Numbered from the stretch's first letter, positions 1 to 8,873 are shown. The stretch: 64,000 bases of DNA from Candidatus Albibeggiatoa sp. nov. NOAA (GCA_025800385.1 JAOXRS010000199.1:36244-100243), one strand, 5' to 3'. Translations and numbers: made by a program. Notes: generated by a model not told the origin, from the letters alone.

Positions 1-68
1 CGGATTTTTTAGATATTTTCAGGTTTTGCCATCAAAAAAATCATTAAGAAAATAAGCACGATGACCTA

Positions 69-395
69 TCAGAATTGCACAATACGAGGTAGTTTGGCTT
101 TTAAAATCTTAACCAGTTCAGGTTGCATATAGTCATAATTATCAGGAATACTTAACACTACAATCCGCTTATTGGCTAATTGTGATCTGAATTTTTGTGA
201 TATTTTAGTTTTATGCGTTTTTTCCATTGCAACAATTACATCTGCCCATTCGATCAAATCGCCTGACAATGGGGTTTCTGCATCATGGTTTGTGCCCGCT
301 GATAGAGCTTCTAATTGTGGATATTCTGAAAATACCGCTTCGGCTGTCGGACTGCGCAGACGATTTTGACTACAAACAAAGAGAATGCGTTTCAT
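69..395 (-). CDS. Low-molecular-weight protein tyrosine phosphatase-like protein
   Basis: Small cytosolic phosphatase-like protein of 108 residues. The N-terminus carries the CX5R(S) phosphate-binding loop right after the first beta strand (Cys8 to Arg14, then Ser15), the signature of the LMW-PTPase fold. A D-x-Y-D-Y segment near residue 86 could supply the general acid. It is shorter than classical LMW-PTPases (about 150 residues) and fits the short predicted tyrosine phosphatase group (COG4551-like). It lies 24 bp downstream of the ankyrin gene on the same strand and is probably the last gene of the chemoreceptor operon. Its substrate cannot be told from sequence. Confidence 0.8.
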   Translation of the reverse strand: MKRILFVCSQNRLRSPTAEAVFSEYPQLEALSAGTNHDAETPLSGDLIEWADVIVAMEKTHKTKISQKFRSQLANKRIVVLSIPDNYDYMQPELVKILKAKLPRIVQF

Positions 396-419
396 GTTTT
401 TGCTAGTAATAATGAATTT

Positions 420-803
420 TTAGGAATTGAACATCTTGTATTCTTTTAGTAAATTTAAAACATCTTTTCTTTTTAGCCGCTTAGCTTTGTCGAGAGGCGT
501 TTCACCAAATTCATCCTGACAATCTATGACTGCTCCTGCTTCTAGTAAACGTTTAACAATACCAAGATGTCCCGCTTCTACAGCATAATGCAAAGGGGTT
601 AAACTCATATCGCCGCGAGTATGTACAGAAGCTCCATTTTTAAGAAGAACGTTCACATCATCTAATAAACCCCATCGTGATGCTATATGCAATAGACGAT
701 CTTCTCCAGCACCATGTTGATTCACATCCTGCAAGTCAATACCAATAAAATCCATAGATTCTAAAGTATACCGTGTAAATAACTCAGTTAGTTGGCTGTT
801 CAT
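420..803 (-). CDS. Ankyrin repeat protein
   Basis: 127-residue cytosolic protein without signal peptide, made almost entirely of ankyrin repeats: roughly residues 32-65, 66-98 (a textbook TPLHYA...GH...V..LL..GA repeat) and a shorter 99-123. Ankyrin repeats bind other proteins and have no enzymatic role of their own. The start lies 11 bp after the stop of the upstream chemoreceptor gene and the phosphatase gene follows 24 bp later, so the three genes are probably cotranscribed. An adaptor role for the receptor or phosphatase is inference from position only. Confidence 0.85.
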   Translation of the reverse strand: MNSQLTELFTRYTLESMDFIGIDLQDVNQHGAGEDRLLHIASRWGLLDDVNVLLKNGASVHTRGDMSLTPLHYAVEAGHLGIVKRLLEAGAVIDCQDEFGETPLDKAKRLKRKDVLNLLKEYKMFNS

Positions 804-814
804 TCTTGCTTAGA

Positions 815-2494
815 TTAAAAATCAACCCAATCATCATCGTCATCCACTGATTGCTGAGCTGTTTTTACTTCAGATACATGGTGGTGATTGGTTTCATGAG
901 GCAATGGATGATGTGAGTACGTTGCTTGAGGCTTGTGTTTTCTCGGTGTTCGTACATAACCCACATCAAAGAATTCAATCAGTTGTTGTAGCTTCTCAGA
1001 TTGGTCGCTCATCGATTCACTGGCAGATGTTGCCTCTTCAACCATAGCCGTATTTTGCTGTGTCATATCATCCATTTGCGTTACGGCTTTATTTACTTGG
1101 CTGATATTGGCTGACTGCTCCTGACTTGCCGCTGCAATTTCACTAATAATATCATTGACTTTTTTAACGGCTGCAACAATGCCTTCTAAGGTATCACCAG
1201 ACTGTTTAACTAAATCCATACCCTCATCGACTTTGGAAACACTTTCTTGAATCAATGATTTAATTTCTTTAGCAGACGTGGCACTACGTTGGGCTAAATT
1301 ACGTACTTCTCCTGCAACCACCGCAAATCCTCGACCTTGCTCGCCTGCTCGTGCTGCTTCAACTGCCGCATTTAAGGCTAATAAATTGGTTTGGAAGGCA
1401 AGCTCATCAATCACGCCAATAATATCCGTAATTTTCTTGCTGCTCTTACTGATTTCGCCCATAGCAACAATATTTTGTCCTACAATCAAACCACCTTTTT
1501 CTGCTGTGGTTTTAGCACTGGCTGCAAGTTGGGCTGCTTGCGTTGCGCTATCGGCATTTTGTTGTACTGAGCTGGTCATCTCTTCCATGCTAGCAGAAGT
1601 CTGTTCCAGAGAAGCTGCTTGCTCTTCAATACGTTGGCTAAATGCGATATTGCCTTGTGAAATCTGTTCAGCTGCTTCAGACACTTCTGATGATACCTCG
1701 GTAACTTCAGTAATTACGGTATAAAGCTGTTTTTGCATTTCGCCAAACGCATTCAGTAATTCACCCAATTCATCACGAGAATGCGTAGTAACTTCGCCTG
1801 TCAAATTGCCTTTAGCAACCTGTTTGGCCTTATCAACAGCTAACATAATAGGATTAACAATAGAACGTGACACTGCAATCGTAATCCAAATACTTAAAAC
1901 CAGTATTGCAAATGTAATCGTAATCAGAATATTGGAGGTTTCTTTGGCTTGTTGTTCCGCTTTATTTCTTGCACTGCTGGCCACATTGTTCGCAAAGTCC
2001 GTCAGTTCTTGCATTTGTTGCTCTAATAACTGTACGTGATGATGCCCTTTTTGCTGGGTAATATCCGTCGCTTGCTCGTGTTCACCTTGTTCTGTTAATT
2101 CAATCACTTCATTACGAATATCACGCCAAGCGGTAAACGTATCGCGCAACGCATTAACTTGTGATTTATCGCCTAAAAAGCGTTCTTCGATAATATCTAA
2201 ATCAGCATACACTTGTTTTTCATATTTACTGACAAGCTCTGTGGCCTGTTGCATAGCCTCTGTATTTTTAGCTAAAGCCACATCTTTCATCGTGCGATGC
2301 ATTCGAACAATGTTGATATGCACATCCCGTACGGCTTTACTCACAGTAAAAGGATGCCTATACAATTTATTGGTTGTATCTGAAAGTACTTGCATTTGGA
2401 AAATAGCATAAGTACTCAGTGTCAAAATAAATAGCATGATAATGCCAAAACTAAGCATCAAACGGGTACGAATGCGTAAGTTTCTTATCTGCAT
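815..2494 (-). CDS. Methyl-accepting chemotaxis protein
   Basis: Transmembrane chemoreceptor of 559 residues. TM1 is about residues 12-32, a helical four-helix-bundle-type periplasmic domain follows to about 188, TM2 is about 189-208, then HAMP (about 210-262) and the long cytoplasmic signalling hairpin whose conserved tip ([16 protein letters not shown]) is near residue 360. Ligand unknown. The extreme C-terminus is a flexible linker ending D-W-V-D-F, which matches the x-W-x-x-F pentapeptide that tethers CheR/CheB in receptors such as Tsr (NWETF). First gene of a likely operon with the ankyrin and phosphatase genes. No che genes are in the window. Confidence 0.95.
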   Translation of the reverse strand: MQIRNLRIRTRLMLSFGIIMLFILTLSTYAIFQMQVLSDTTNKLYRHPFTVSKAVRDVHINIVRMHRTMKDVALAKNTEAMQQATELVSKYEKQVYADLDIIEERFLGDKSQVNALRDTFTAWRDIRNEVIELTEQGEHEQATDITQQKGHHHVQLLEQQMQELTDFANNVASSARNKAEQQAKETSNILITITFAILVLSIWITIAVSRSIVNPIMLAVDKAKQVAKGNLTGEVTTHSRDELGELLNAFGEMQKQLYTVITEVTEVSSEVSEAAEQISQGNIAFSQRIEEQAASLEQTSASMEEMTSSVQQNADSATQAAQLAASAKTTAEKGGLIVGQNIVAMGEISKSSKKITDIIGVIDELAFQTNLLALNAAVEAARAGEQGRGFAVVAGEVRNLAQRSATSAKEIKSLIQESVSKVDEGMDLVKQSGDTLEGIVAAVKKVNDIISEIAAASQEQSANISQVNKAVTQMDDMTQQNTAMVEEATSASESMSDQSEKLQQLIEFFDVGYVRTPRKHKPQATYSHHPLPHETNHHHVSEVKTAQQSVDDDDDWVDF

Positions 2495-2639
2495 AATAAA
2501 AACCTATTCCTTTTTCCCTCAAAAAGTAAAAGCTTATTTTTATTTGATTTATATCGCTTTTACTGTATGTAAATCTAAATATAGGCAAAATTCATACAAG
2601 ATTTAAAACCGTATAGAAAGGTGAAAATCTGTTATTTCA

Positions 2640-3452
2640 TTAATGGGTTGCAGCTGTTTCATGCTCATGATGATGGTGATGAGTATGAGGTGTCTGTTTA
2701 GCATTCTGCTTTTGTGTTGTTACCTCTTGTCGTAACCATTCAAGCCATTCCTCTAAACCTTGCTGTGTTTTTGCAGATAATTGTAAAACAGGGGCAGGGT
2801 TGGCCAAATGTTGCATACAATGTATCGCGCGTTGTGGTGAAAAATCATCTAAGAAGGGCAATAAATCTATCTTGCTCAATAGCATTACATCTGCAGCACG
2901 GAACATCACAGGATATTTTGCGGGTTTATCATCGCCTTCGGTTACGGAAAGCAAGGTAACATTGCGATGATGACCTAAATCAAAACTTGCAGGACACACT
3001 AAGTTGCCCACATTTTCGATAAACACAATATCCAGCTCAGATAAATCTAATTGATGTACGGCTTTATGTACCAAATGAGCATCTAAATGACATGCTGTCC
3101 CCGTGACAATTTGAATTGCAGGCACACCTGTTTGACGAATACGCTGTGCATCATTTTCAGTTTCTAAATCACCTTCGATGACAGCAATATTAAATTCTGA
3201 TTTTAAAGCGGAAATAGTGGTTTCAAGTAGAGCCGTTTTACCAGAACCGGGGGAAGACATTAAGTTGATAGCAAGCACACCGTGTTTGTTGAAATGCTCA
3301 CGATTATGTAAGGCTTGATGATCGTTTTCAGACAATAAATTTTTTAATACCGTAACAGCTGATTTACCATCTTCAGTTGTTGCATGTTTTCCATCATTTT
3401 CAACTAGATGCTGATTGCCAGGCGTGATGTTGCAGCCACATGTATCACACAT
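2640..3452 (-). CDS. hypB: Hydrogenase/urease nickel incorporation GTPase HypB
   Basis: GTPase that delivers nickel during NiFe-hydrogenase maturation. I place the start at 3452, not at the longer in-frame start 3479: this gives the family's N-terminal C-x-x-C-G-C nickel site (Cys2, Cys5, Cys7) directly after Met1 and has an AGGAG ribosome site 8-9 nt upstream. The protein is then 270 residues. Walker A SSPGSGKT is residues 66-73, and the G-domain metal-site residues follow. A His-rich run closes the C-terminus (H-T-H-H-H-H-H-E-H), whereas in many HypB proteins the His stretch sits between the Cys motif and the G domain. No hypA, other hyp genes or hydrogenase genes are nearby. Confidence 0.95.
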   Translation of the reverse strand: MCDTCGCNITPGNQHLVENDGKHATTEDGKSAVTVLKNLLSENDHQALHNREHFNKHGVLAINLMSSPGSGKTALLETTISALKSEFNIAVIEGDLETENDAQRIRQTGVPAIQIVTGTACHLDAHLVHKAVHQLDLSELDIVFIENVGNLVCPASFDLGHHRNVTLLSVTEGDDKPAKYPVMFRAADVMLLSKIDLLPFLDDFSPQRAIHCMQHLANPAPVLQLSAKTQQGLEEWLEWLRQEVTTQKQNAKQTPHTHHHHHEHETAATH

Positions 3453-3544
3453 TATCTTACTCCTAAAAAGTGATAACACTATATTGAGTGCACTGGTTCA
3501 ATATAATCAAAATAAGTATAGGAAATGCAGGGTTATTAAATCAA

Positions 3545-3581
3545 AAATGGCTACTAAACCCCATCAAGTTTGTAGCCATTT
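3545..3581 (-). terminator. Rho-independent terminator of the coiled-coil gene
   Basis: Inverted repeat AAATGGCTAC(T)AAAC / GTTTGTAGCCATTT with one bulged base and an 8-base loop, followed on the minus strand by a T-rich tract. It lies just after the stop of the 3594-4277 gene and before hypB, so hypB probably has its own promoter. Confidence 0.75.
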
Positions 3582-3593
3582 GAACTTTTGATA

Positions 3594-4277
3594 CTAACGC
3601 TTAGGTTGTGGTATCAGCTCTTCTTGCTGTGGTGCATAATCTGAGCAATTTACCCGCCCATCACGCTGAATACGACGAAAACGCTGTAAAAATACATCAA
3701 ACTTTGAGTTTTCCGATTGTTTTTCTTCGTATTTCCCAATGAGGTTCTTTTCAAAGTTATTAATATTTTTTTCTACACTTTCGATATTCATGCGTAAGCG
3801 TTCGCGTTCTTTTTCCGTCACCGCATTATTGTTGTAACTGGATTCTAAGTTGCGCTGCATATCGTTGAGGTTTTTTTCTGAACGGGCAATTTGTGAACGA
3901 ATCACTTCAATCGTTGCATCCAAGGTATCAAGCCGATTCATTCGCTCATTTTCAATCCCATCTTCAGTATTGAATAAGTTCAAGACCTCCCTATCTTTAT
4001 CGCGTTCTGCTAGGCATTCTTTGTATTTTAAAGCACGTTCTTCACGTTGGCGTTTTTCTTCAGCAATTTCCTCAGATGTTTTAGCACGTCCTATTTTATT
4101 AACGACTAGGCCATTTTTGTCCCGTTCTGTATAACCTTTTTGTGAAAATTCTGGTGGCACGACATTGCCACAATTTAAAATCCCATCATAATCTGTCCAG
4201 CATTTAGCAGCGGCTAACGCAGATGTATTGGCTATCAATAAAGATAATAAAAACGTAACTGATAATAATTGATTCAT
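3594..4277 (-). CDS. Periplasmic coiled-coil protein of unknown function
   Basis: Start set at the ATG at 4277 with GGGAG six bases upstream; the frame opens one codon earlier at a TTG. The 227-residue product has a signal peptide (about residues 1-23, cleaved after A-L-A-A) and then a short globular part with two Cys (C-W-T-D-Y-D-G-I-L-N-C), reminiscent of the DUF4124-type N-terminus of periplasmic proteins. From about residue 65 it is highly charged heptad-rich helix (two coiled-coil stretches, about 65-95 and 105-190). Another Cys lies near the C-terminus. Not recognised as a named family. A structural periplasmic role is only a guess. Confidence 0.7.
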   Translation of the reverse strand: MNQLLSVTFLLSLLIANTSALAAAKCWTDYDGILNCGNVVPPEFSQKGYTERDKNGLVVNKIGRAKTSEEIAEEKRQREERALKYKECLAERDKDREVLNLFNTEDGIENERMNRLDTLDATIEVIRSQIARSEKNLNDMQRNLESSYNNNAVTEKERERLRMNIESVEKNINNFEKNLIGKYEEKQSENSKFDVFLQRFRRIQRDGRVNCSDYAPQQEELIPQPKR

Positions 4278-4482
4278 CAAAGTCTCCCTTTAATATGTGT
4301 ACGGAGTCGTCAATGCAAAAAGCGTGATACTAATTTTATGATAGCATAATTAGTTCTGACGGGTATCAAAAACCCTATAACCCTAGGGTGAGTGATAATG
4401 ATACACTTAGCGTAAACTTGTCAGCGACAGGTTAGAATAATAAGTTATGCTTTTTAAGAAAACTCACTGAATTGGAGGAAGT

Positions 4483-5745
4483 ATGCCTAAGAATGCTTTT
4501 TACGCTCAATCGGGCGGTGTCACTTCGGTTATCAATGCGTCTGCATGTGGTGTCATCGAAACGGCGCGTCAACACCCAGATCAAATTGGTAAAGTGTACG
4601 CAGGTCGTAATGGAATTATCGGTGCATTAGAAGAAGACTTAATTGATACATCCCAAGAATCTGCAGAAGCGATTGCAGCCTTACGTCATACTCCATCGGG
4701 TGCATTTGGTTCATGCCGTTATAAATTAAAAGGTTTGGAAGAAAATAAAGCAGAATATGAGCGTTTAATTGAAGTATTTAAAGCGCATGATATTGGTTAT
4801 TTCTTCTATAACGGTGGTGGTGATTCACAGGATACGTCGCATAAAGTGTCACAAATTGGTGATGCATTGGGTTATCACGTGACTTGTATTGGCGTGCCTA
4901 AAACCGTAGATAACGACTTACCGATTACAGATAACTGCCCCGGTTTTGGTTCGGTAGCAAAATATGTAGCGGTGTCTATTCGTGAAGCAGCTTTCGACGT
5001 GGCTTCAATGGCTAAAACCTCGACTAAGATTTTTGTATTAGAAGTGATGGGTCGTCATGCAGGTTGGATTGCAGCGGCAGGCGGCTTAGCGCGTGAACAA
5101 GAAGGCGATGCGCCACACATCATTTTATTCCCAGAAGTGACATTCAATAAAGAACAATTCTTAGCAAAAGTTGACGAAACAGTTAATAAATTTGGTTATT
5201 GTTGTATTGTTGTATCTGAAGGCGTGAAAGATGAAACGGGCAAATTCTTAGCCGATGCAGGTACACGCGATGCGTTTGGTCATGCGCAATTAGGTGGTTG
5301 TGCGCCAGTTGTAGCAAATATGTGTAAAGATGCCTTAGGTCATAAATATCATTGGGCGGTAGCAGATTACTTACAACGTGCTGCACGTCATATTGCGTCG
5401 AAAACCGATGTCGATCAAGCTTATGCAATGGGTAAAGCGGCGGTTGAATTTGCAATACAAGGCAAAAATGCGGTGATGCCAACAGTGGTACGGACTTCAA
5501 ATAATCCTTACACGTGGGAAATTGGTCATGCAGATTTAGCGGATGTGGCTAACGTTGAGAAAAAAATGCCAGCTGAATACATTACTGAAGATGGTTTTGG
5601 TATTACAGAAGCTTGCCGTGAATATTTGCAGCCATTGATTGCAGGTGAAGATTATCCTCCTTATAAAAACGGTTTGCCTGATTACGTAGTCTTAAATAAC
5701 GTTGCTGTACCGAAGAAATTGGCGACTGAATTTAAAGTGAAATAA
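4483..5745 (+). CDS. pfp: Pyrophosphate-dependent 6-phosphofructokinase
   Basis: Glycolytic/gluconeogenic enzyme interconverting fructose 6-phosphate and fructose 1,6-bisphosphate with PPi. The 420-residue length suits the PPi-dependent clade. The phosphate-donor loop reads G-G-G-D-S-Q-D-T and the catalytic motif is P-K-T-V-D-N-D-L; the Asp after GG and the Lys in PKT are features of PPi rather than ATP use. M-G-R-H-A-G-W marks the sugar phosphate site. A strong GGAGGAAGT ribosome site precedes the ATG. Reversible PPi-PFK is common in methanotrophs and sulfur bacteria. Monocistronic, followed by a hairpin. Confidence 0.95.
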   Translation: MPKNAFYAQSGGVTSVINASACGVIETARQHPDQIGKVYAGRNGIIGALEEDLIDTSQESAEAIAALRHTPSGAFGSCRYKLKGLEENKAEYERLIEVFKAHDIGYFFYNGGGDSQDTSHKVSQIGDALGYHVTCIGVPKTVDNDLPITDNCPGFGSVAKYVAVSIREAAFDVASMAKTSTKIFVLEVMGRHAGWIAAAGGLAREQEGDAPHIILFPEVTFNKEQFLAKVDETVNKFGYCCIVVSEGVKDETGKFLADAGTRDAFGHAQLGGCAPVVANMCKDALGHKYHWAVADYLQRAARHIASKTDVDQAYAMGKAAVEFAIQGKNAVMPTVVRTSNNPYTWEIGHADLADVANVEKKMPAEYITEDGFGITEACREYLQPLIAGEDYPPYKNGLPDYVVLNNVAVPKKLATEFKVK

Positions 5746-5752
5746 GCTTATA

Positions 5753-5786
5753 TTGGTAGTCCTATTAAATCATTTAGGGCTGCCAA
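5753..5786. terminator. Hairpin after pfp
   Basis: Inverted repeat TTGGTAGTCCT / AGGGCTGCCAA with a 12-base loop and two G-T wobbles, 8 bases after the pfp stop. No U-tract follows on the plus strand. The arm TGGTAGTCCT recurs exactly in the hairpin after the aldehyde dehydrogenase gene (48371-48380). Confidence 0.55.
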
Positions 5787-5871
5787 GCTTGCTGACCATT
5801 CAGGTTAAACCATTAGGTGGGTGATTGAATGCCTAATGGATAACTGAAACCCTACCACTTTCCCACCTTAT

Positions 5872-6522
5872 TTATGATGCCATGCGTAATTCAAGGGTGC
5901 TGGCTTCTGCCATATCTTCACGCAATTCGGCAATATGCAAGATATTTTCAAACTTCACTGCATAGTCTGAAATTTCCAGCGCATGATCTAAACCATTGAT
6001 GATCTTACGTGCATTGATGTAATCCACTTTGCTACTGTTTAAATAATCGCCTAACCGCCGCCCTGTAAACCAACCTTCACGCATCCCAATCAGCATAATA
6101 TCGCTGGCAATTTGTGGGTCTAAAGCCAAATCAGGATCAGCTACTAAATCAACAGGTTCATCGTAACGTTCGTTTAGTTTATTCAACGCATTACTAGCAC
6201 GTAGATAATTGTTTCTAAATGTCAGTTGCACATAACCACGGCCACGATAACGGAATCCATCGCCTGCTTGATTGTTACCATAACGTCCATCGTATTTATG
6301 AAAATAACTGCGGCGACCGCGTTCATAAATCGGTTGAAATGTTTGCGCCGTTTCATGATATACCGTTGCCAACATATATGCCGCGTGCGGCACGTCTGTT
6401 AATAATGGGTCTTCGGCGAATGCTTCCAACACATTATTTAAGCCATCAACTTGATCTTGATTCAATTTACCAAAGTGCAAACGGTAACTATCAAAAAAGG
6501 CTTTGCCATTAGTGATAATCAT
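5872..6522 (-). CDS. GH19-type lysozyme/chitinase-like glycoside hydrolase
   Basis: 216-residue protein of the lysozyme-like superfamily, probably cleaving peptidoglycan or chitin-like beta-1,4 glycans. The catalytic Glu is likely Glu57 in Y-H-E-T-A. The family landmark R-G-R-G-Y-V-Q-L-T follows at about residues 91-99, and I-N-G lies near residue 175. There is no signal peptide, as in phage endolysins, so export would need a holin or another route. AAGGAT precedes the ATG. No phage genes surround it. It could be a domesticated endolysin or a toxin/defence lysozyme. Confidence 0.8.
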   Translation of the reverse strand: MIITNGKAFFDSYRLHFGKLNQDQVDGLNNVLEAFAEDPLLTDVPHAAYMLATVYHETAQTFQPIYERGRRSYFHKYDGRYGNNQAGDGFRYRGRGYVQLTFRNNYLRASNALNKLNERYDEPVDLVADPDLALDPQIASDIMLIGMREGWFTGRRLGDYLNSSKVDYINARKIINGLDHALEISDYAVKFENILHIAELREDMAEASTLELRMAS

Positions 6523-6677
6523 GAGGGTATCCTTTTGTTTCTAGGTATGTTCCTATTTGGCAAAAAGTGCGCCCATTGGTAAGTTGTTGTAAATTAAAGA
6601 AACTAAAAATTAAGGTTATAGATTCTCAGCCAATGCCTGTTAAAATATGGTCAATTTTCATCAGAGCTGAATAACAA

Positions 6678-7187
6678 GTGTTAGTTCAAACCACACGAGA
6701 CGATCACCGCATTGCTTGGTTTGCCGCGTTAGCGATCACGATTCACATTGCAGAAAGCGCATTACCCAGCCCTTTACCGGGAGTCAAACCGGGGTTAGCA
6801 AATGTGGTCACAATTGTGGTGTTAATGCAATTTGGTTGGCGCATGGCGGTGTGGGTGAATTTATTGCGGGTGGTTGCAGGCAGCTTGATTATTGGTACAT
6901 TTTTAACCCCAACCTTTATTTTAAGCTTGAGCGGTGCATTGGCCAGTACTGCATCATTGGTTTTGTTATCGCAATTGCCGAAATCATGGCAGTGCAGCCC
7001 GATTGGCTATAGTGTCACGGCCGCGATGTTACATATGGTGAGTCAATTTTGGGTGGCTTATTGGCTGTTTATTCAACATGATGGTTTGTTTCATTTGTTG
7101 CCACCATTGTTAACTGCTTCGTTATTTTTTGGGATTGTCAGTGGGGTCATTGCAGCGAATATTTTGGCGCGATTGCAGAAAATGTAA
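6678..7187 (+). CDS. Gx transporter / heptaprenyl diphosphate synthase component I-like membrane protein
   Basis: 169-residue integral membrane protein with about five hydrophobic segments. It starts with GTG. The conserved signature L-P-G-V-K-P-G-L-A-N-V at about residues 34-44 is typical of COG4769 (Hpre_diP_synt_I), a family related to ECF-type substrate-binding membrane proteins; the name heptaprenyl synthase component is historical. The family is often near a NusG-II-domain or ApbE gene, but neither is present here. It converges on gspI with only 4 bp between the stops. Substrate unknown. Confidence 0.8.
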   Translation: MLVQTTRDDHRIAWFAALAITIHIAESALPSPLPGVKPGLANVVTIVVLMQFGWRMAVWVNLLRVVAGSLIIGTFLTPTFILSLSGALASTASLVLLSQLPKSWQCSPIGYSVTAAMLHMVSQFWVAYWLFIQHDGLFHLLPPLLTASLFFGIVSGVIAANILARLQKM

Positions 7188-7191
7188 AAGC

Positions 7192-7551
7192 TTATTTATT
7201 TGTCGGCATAAAGCCAATCACATTGACTAAATGTCTTTCATCATCTGGATTGAGTTTGACTGCGACTTCAATCCGTTTTAGTGAACTATCCATCGTATCC
7301 AATATTTTCAACTCCCAAAACCACTCACGTTTAGCCATTTCGACTGAGCCTTTTTTGACTGAGGGCACTTTGGCTTGTAAGCGGGTTTCTGTGATGATAT
7401 TCACCGCCACCCAATTTGCGAAAGTCTTATTTTCCAAATACAAGGCGTTGTTTGCATTTAAACCCGTCACGCGAATAATCGCAGATAAAGCAAAAGTAAT
7501 CACAGCCAAAGCAACCAATACTTCTAACAAAGTAAAGCCTTTACGCAACAT
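7192..7551 (-). CDS. gspI: Type II secretion minor pseudopilin GspI
   Basis: 119-residue prepilin-like protein with a class III leader M-L-R-K-G/F-T-L-L-E-V: cleavage after Gly5, Phe as residue 1 and Glu at mature position 5, followed by about 20 hydrophobic residues. The C-terminal part resembles the small GspI globular domain (N-N-A-L-Y-L-E-N-K-T motif). It begins directly after the gspH stop with no spacer, so translation is probably coupled. GspI is part of the pseudopilus tip in type II secretion. gspJ and gspK do not follow. Confidence 0.85.
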   Translation of the reverse strand: MLRKGFTLLEVLVALAVITFALSAIIRVTGLNANNALYLENKTFANWVAVNIITETRLQAKVPSVKKGSVEMAKREWFWELKILDTMDSSLKRIEVAVKLNPDDERHLVNVIGFMPTNK

Positions 7552-8049
7552 TTATAGCTCATCCTCGGTTTTGATTTCCAATTCACCCAGTAAATTGCCT
7601 GTTAACACTAAACGCTGATACTCATCCGCTTCATGCCAAAGATACAGCGTAAAAGGACTGATTTCACCACTGGATAAAAGTAGCAATTGTGGTTCGGTTT
7701 CAGTATTTGCTAATTGAATCGTATCACCTTCAATGACTAAATCGACTTCCAATCCAGCAGGAAATACACGGGTACGAAAAGGAGTTTGTTTTAAACGTTG
7801 CCAACGCTGTTCTGATAACACATAAAAGCTATAAGTATTTTCAGTAAAATTGATTGCCAAATCTTGGTTTTTAAATATGGCTTCTTGTTGGGTGAACTGG
7901 ATTAACGCGGCTAGTTGTTTGATTTCATGTCTAAGCACTTGCTGCTTTTTATCACCAATCGCCAATGTGGCAAAGCTGATAATAATACCGATAATCAGCA
8001 TCACAATCAGTAGTTCTAATAAAGTAAAGCCTTTGTGCTTGAGCATCAT
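7552..8049 (-). CDS. gspH: Type II secretion minor pseudopilin GspH
   Basis: 165-residue prepilin-like protein with leader H-K-G/F-T-L-L-E-L-L-I-V, typical of N-methylated pseudopilins, and a GspH-like beta-rich C-terminus. Two adjacent ATG codons (8049, 8046) are possible starts and no strong ribosome site separates them. It is immediately followed by gspI. GspH and GspI cap the type II pseudopilus. The rest of the secretion machinery is not in the window, so the T2SS genes are split in this genome. A type IV pilus-related FimT-like role is an alternative. Confidence 0.8.
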   Translation of the reverse strand: MMLKHKGFTLLELLIVMLIIGIIISFATLAIGDKKQQVLRHEIKQLAALIQFTQQEAIFKNQDLAINFTENTYSFYVLSEQRWQRLKQTPFRTRVFPAGLEVDLVIEGDTIQLANTETEPQLLLLSSGEISPFTLYLWHEADEYQRLVLTGNLLGELEIKTEDEL

Positions 8050-8070
8050 ATAGGTGGGATGTTGGTGAGG

Positions 8071-8109
8071 ACTACGCCCGAGATCATTTATACAATCTCA
8101 AAGCGTAGT
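8071..8109. terminator. Hairpin between S74 gene and gspH
   Basis: Nested inverted repeat ACTACGC / GCGTAGT enclosing GAGAT / ATCTC, 15 bases past the stop of the 8124-8873 gene on the minus strand. There is no clear U-tract, so it may be a Rho-independent terminator of weak type or an RNA stability element. Confidence 0.45.
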
Positions 8110-8123
8110 ATGAAGAAGGCAAA

Positions 8124-8873
8124 TTATTGAAGGGCTTTAACCGCAGCTTCCAATGCTTTAATTTGTTCTGCTTGTTGCGCGATTAACTTTTGTTGCTCTT
8201 GCATCGCTTCAACTAATATAGGAATGACCCCTTGATAGTCCACCCCTTTTTTATCTGTATCAGGTAATGGATATACTAATTGAGGGACAACTTTTTCTAC
8301 TTCTTGCGCGATAAAACCTAAGTGATCGATTTTATCTTCATCAGAAATAAAGTTATATTCCACACCGCGTAATTGTAAAACTGTTTCTAAAGCACTACGG
8401 ATTGGGCGAATATTTTCTTTTAAACGTACGTCAGATTCTACGATGAAATCACGACCATACATACTGCCACCGTCAGCCGCTGTAATATTGCGTGCATAAA
8501 TATCCGTGTAACCATGATTGGTATGCCAGAAATTTAAACGCCCTGTACTTGAGCCAATTTCAATCCCCGGATTATTTAATACCACACGTAATTGATGGCC
8601 GCCCCACCAGCCGTCTTGAATAAAGAAATCACCTAAAACCTTAACCCCACCTTCAAAATCTTGGTCAAAGTTAATCAATAATTCATCTTCAAGCCAACCA
8701 TGTACCATTGCACGACCGTCTAAATCATGAGTTCTTTCACCTTTCCAACGTCCATCATTGAGGCCTAGACGTAAATCTGCACCCTCAATTGCTAAACTAT
8801 CATAAATAAATTCAAATGCTTGTACAGGTTGTAACGCAGTAAAAGCGATAAGAAAAGATAAAACTCGAACCAT
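8124..8873 (-). CDS. Secreted protein with C-terminal S74 autoprocessing (tail-fibre chaperone) domain
   Basis: 249 residues with a signal peptide (1-19). The middle part is beta-rich, repeating short sheet elements around D-F-F-I-Q-D and N-F-W-H-T-N. The C-terminal 100 residues match the intramolecular chaperone/peptidase S74 domain: S-D-V-R-L-K-E-N (Ser147, Lys152), G-F-I-A-Q-E-V near residue 196, then V-D-Y-Q-G-V-I-P-I-L-V-E-A and a terminal coiled coil. In phage tail spikes this domain trimerises the fibre and then cuts itself off at the Ser of the Ser-Lys dyad, and both residues are present here. GGAG lies 8 nt before the ATG. Probably a trimeric secreted or surface protein. Confidence 0.85.
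   Translation of the reverse strand: MVRVLSFLIAFTALQPVQAFEFIYDSLAIEGADLRLGLNDGRWKGERTHDLDGRAMVHGWLEDELLINFDQDFEGGVKVLGDFFIQDGWWGGHQLRVVLNNPGIEIGSSTGRLNFWHTNHGYTDIYARNITAADGGSMYGRDFIVESDVRLKENIRPIRSALETVLQLRGVEYNFISDEDKIDHLGFIAQEVEKVVPQLVYPLPDTDKKGVDYQGVIPILVEAMQEQQKLIAQQAEQIKALEAAVKALQ

Noticed and set aside
5872..6522. Prophage around the lysozyme-like gene
   Set aside because: No holin, capsid, tail, integrase or repressor gene in the flanks.
6716..7012. 98-residue frame inside the Gx-type gene
   Set aside because: Same strand, different frame, no ribosome site and no family; shadow of 6678-7187.
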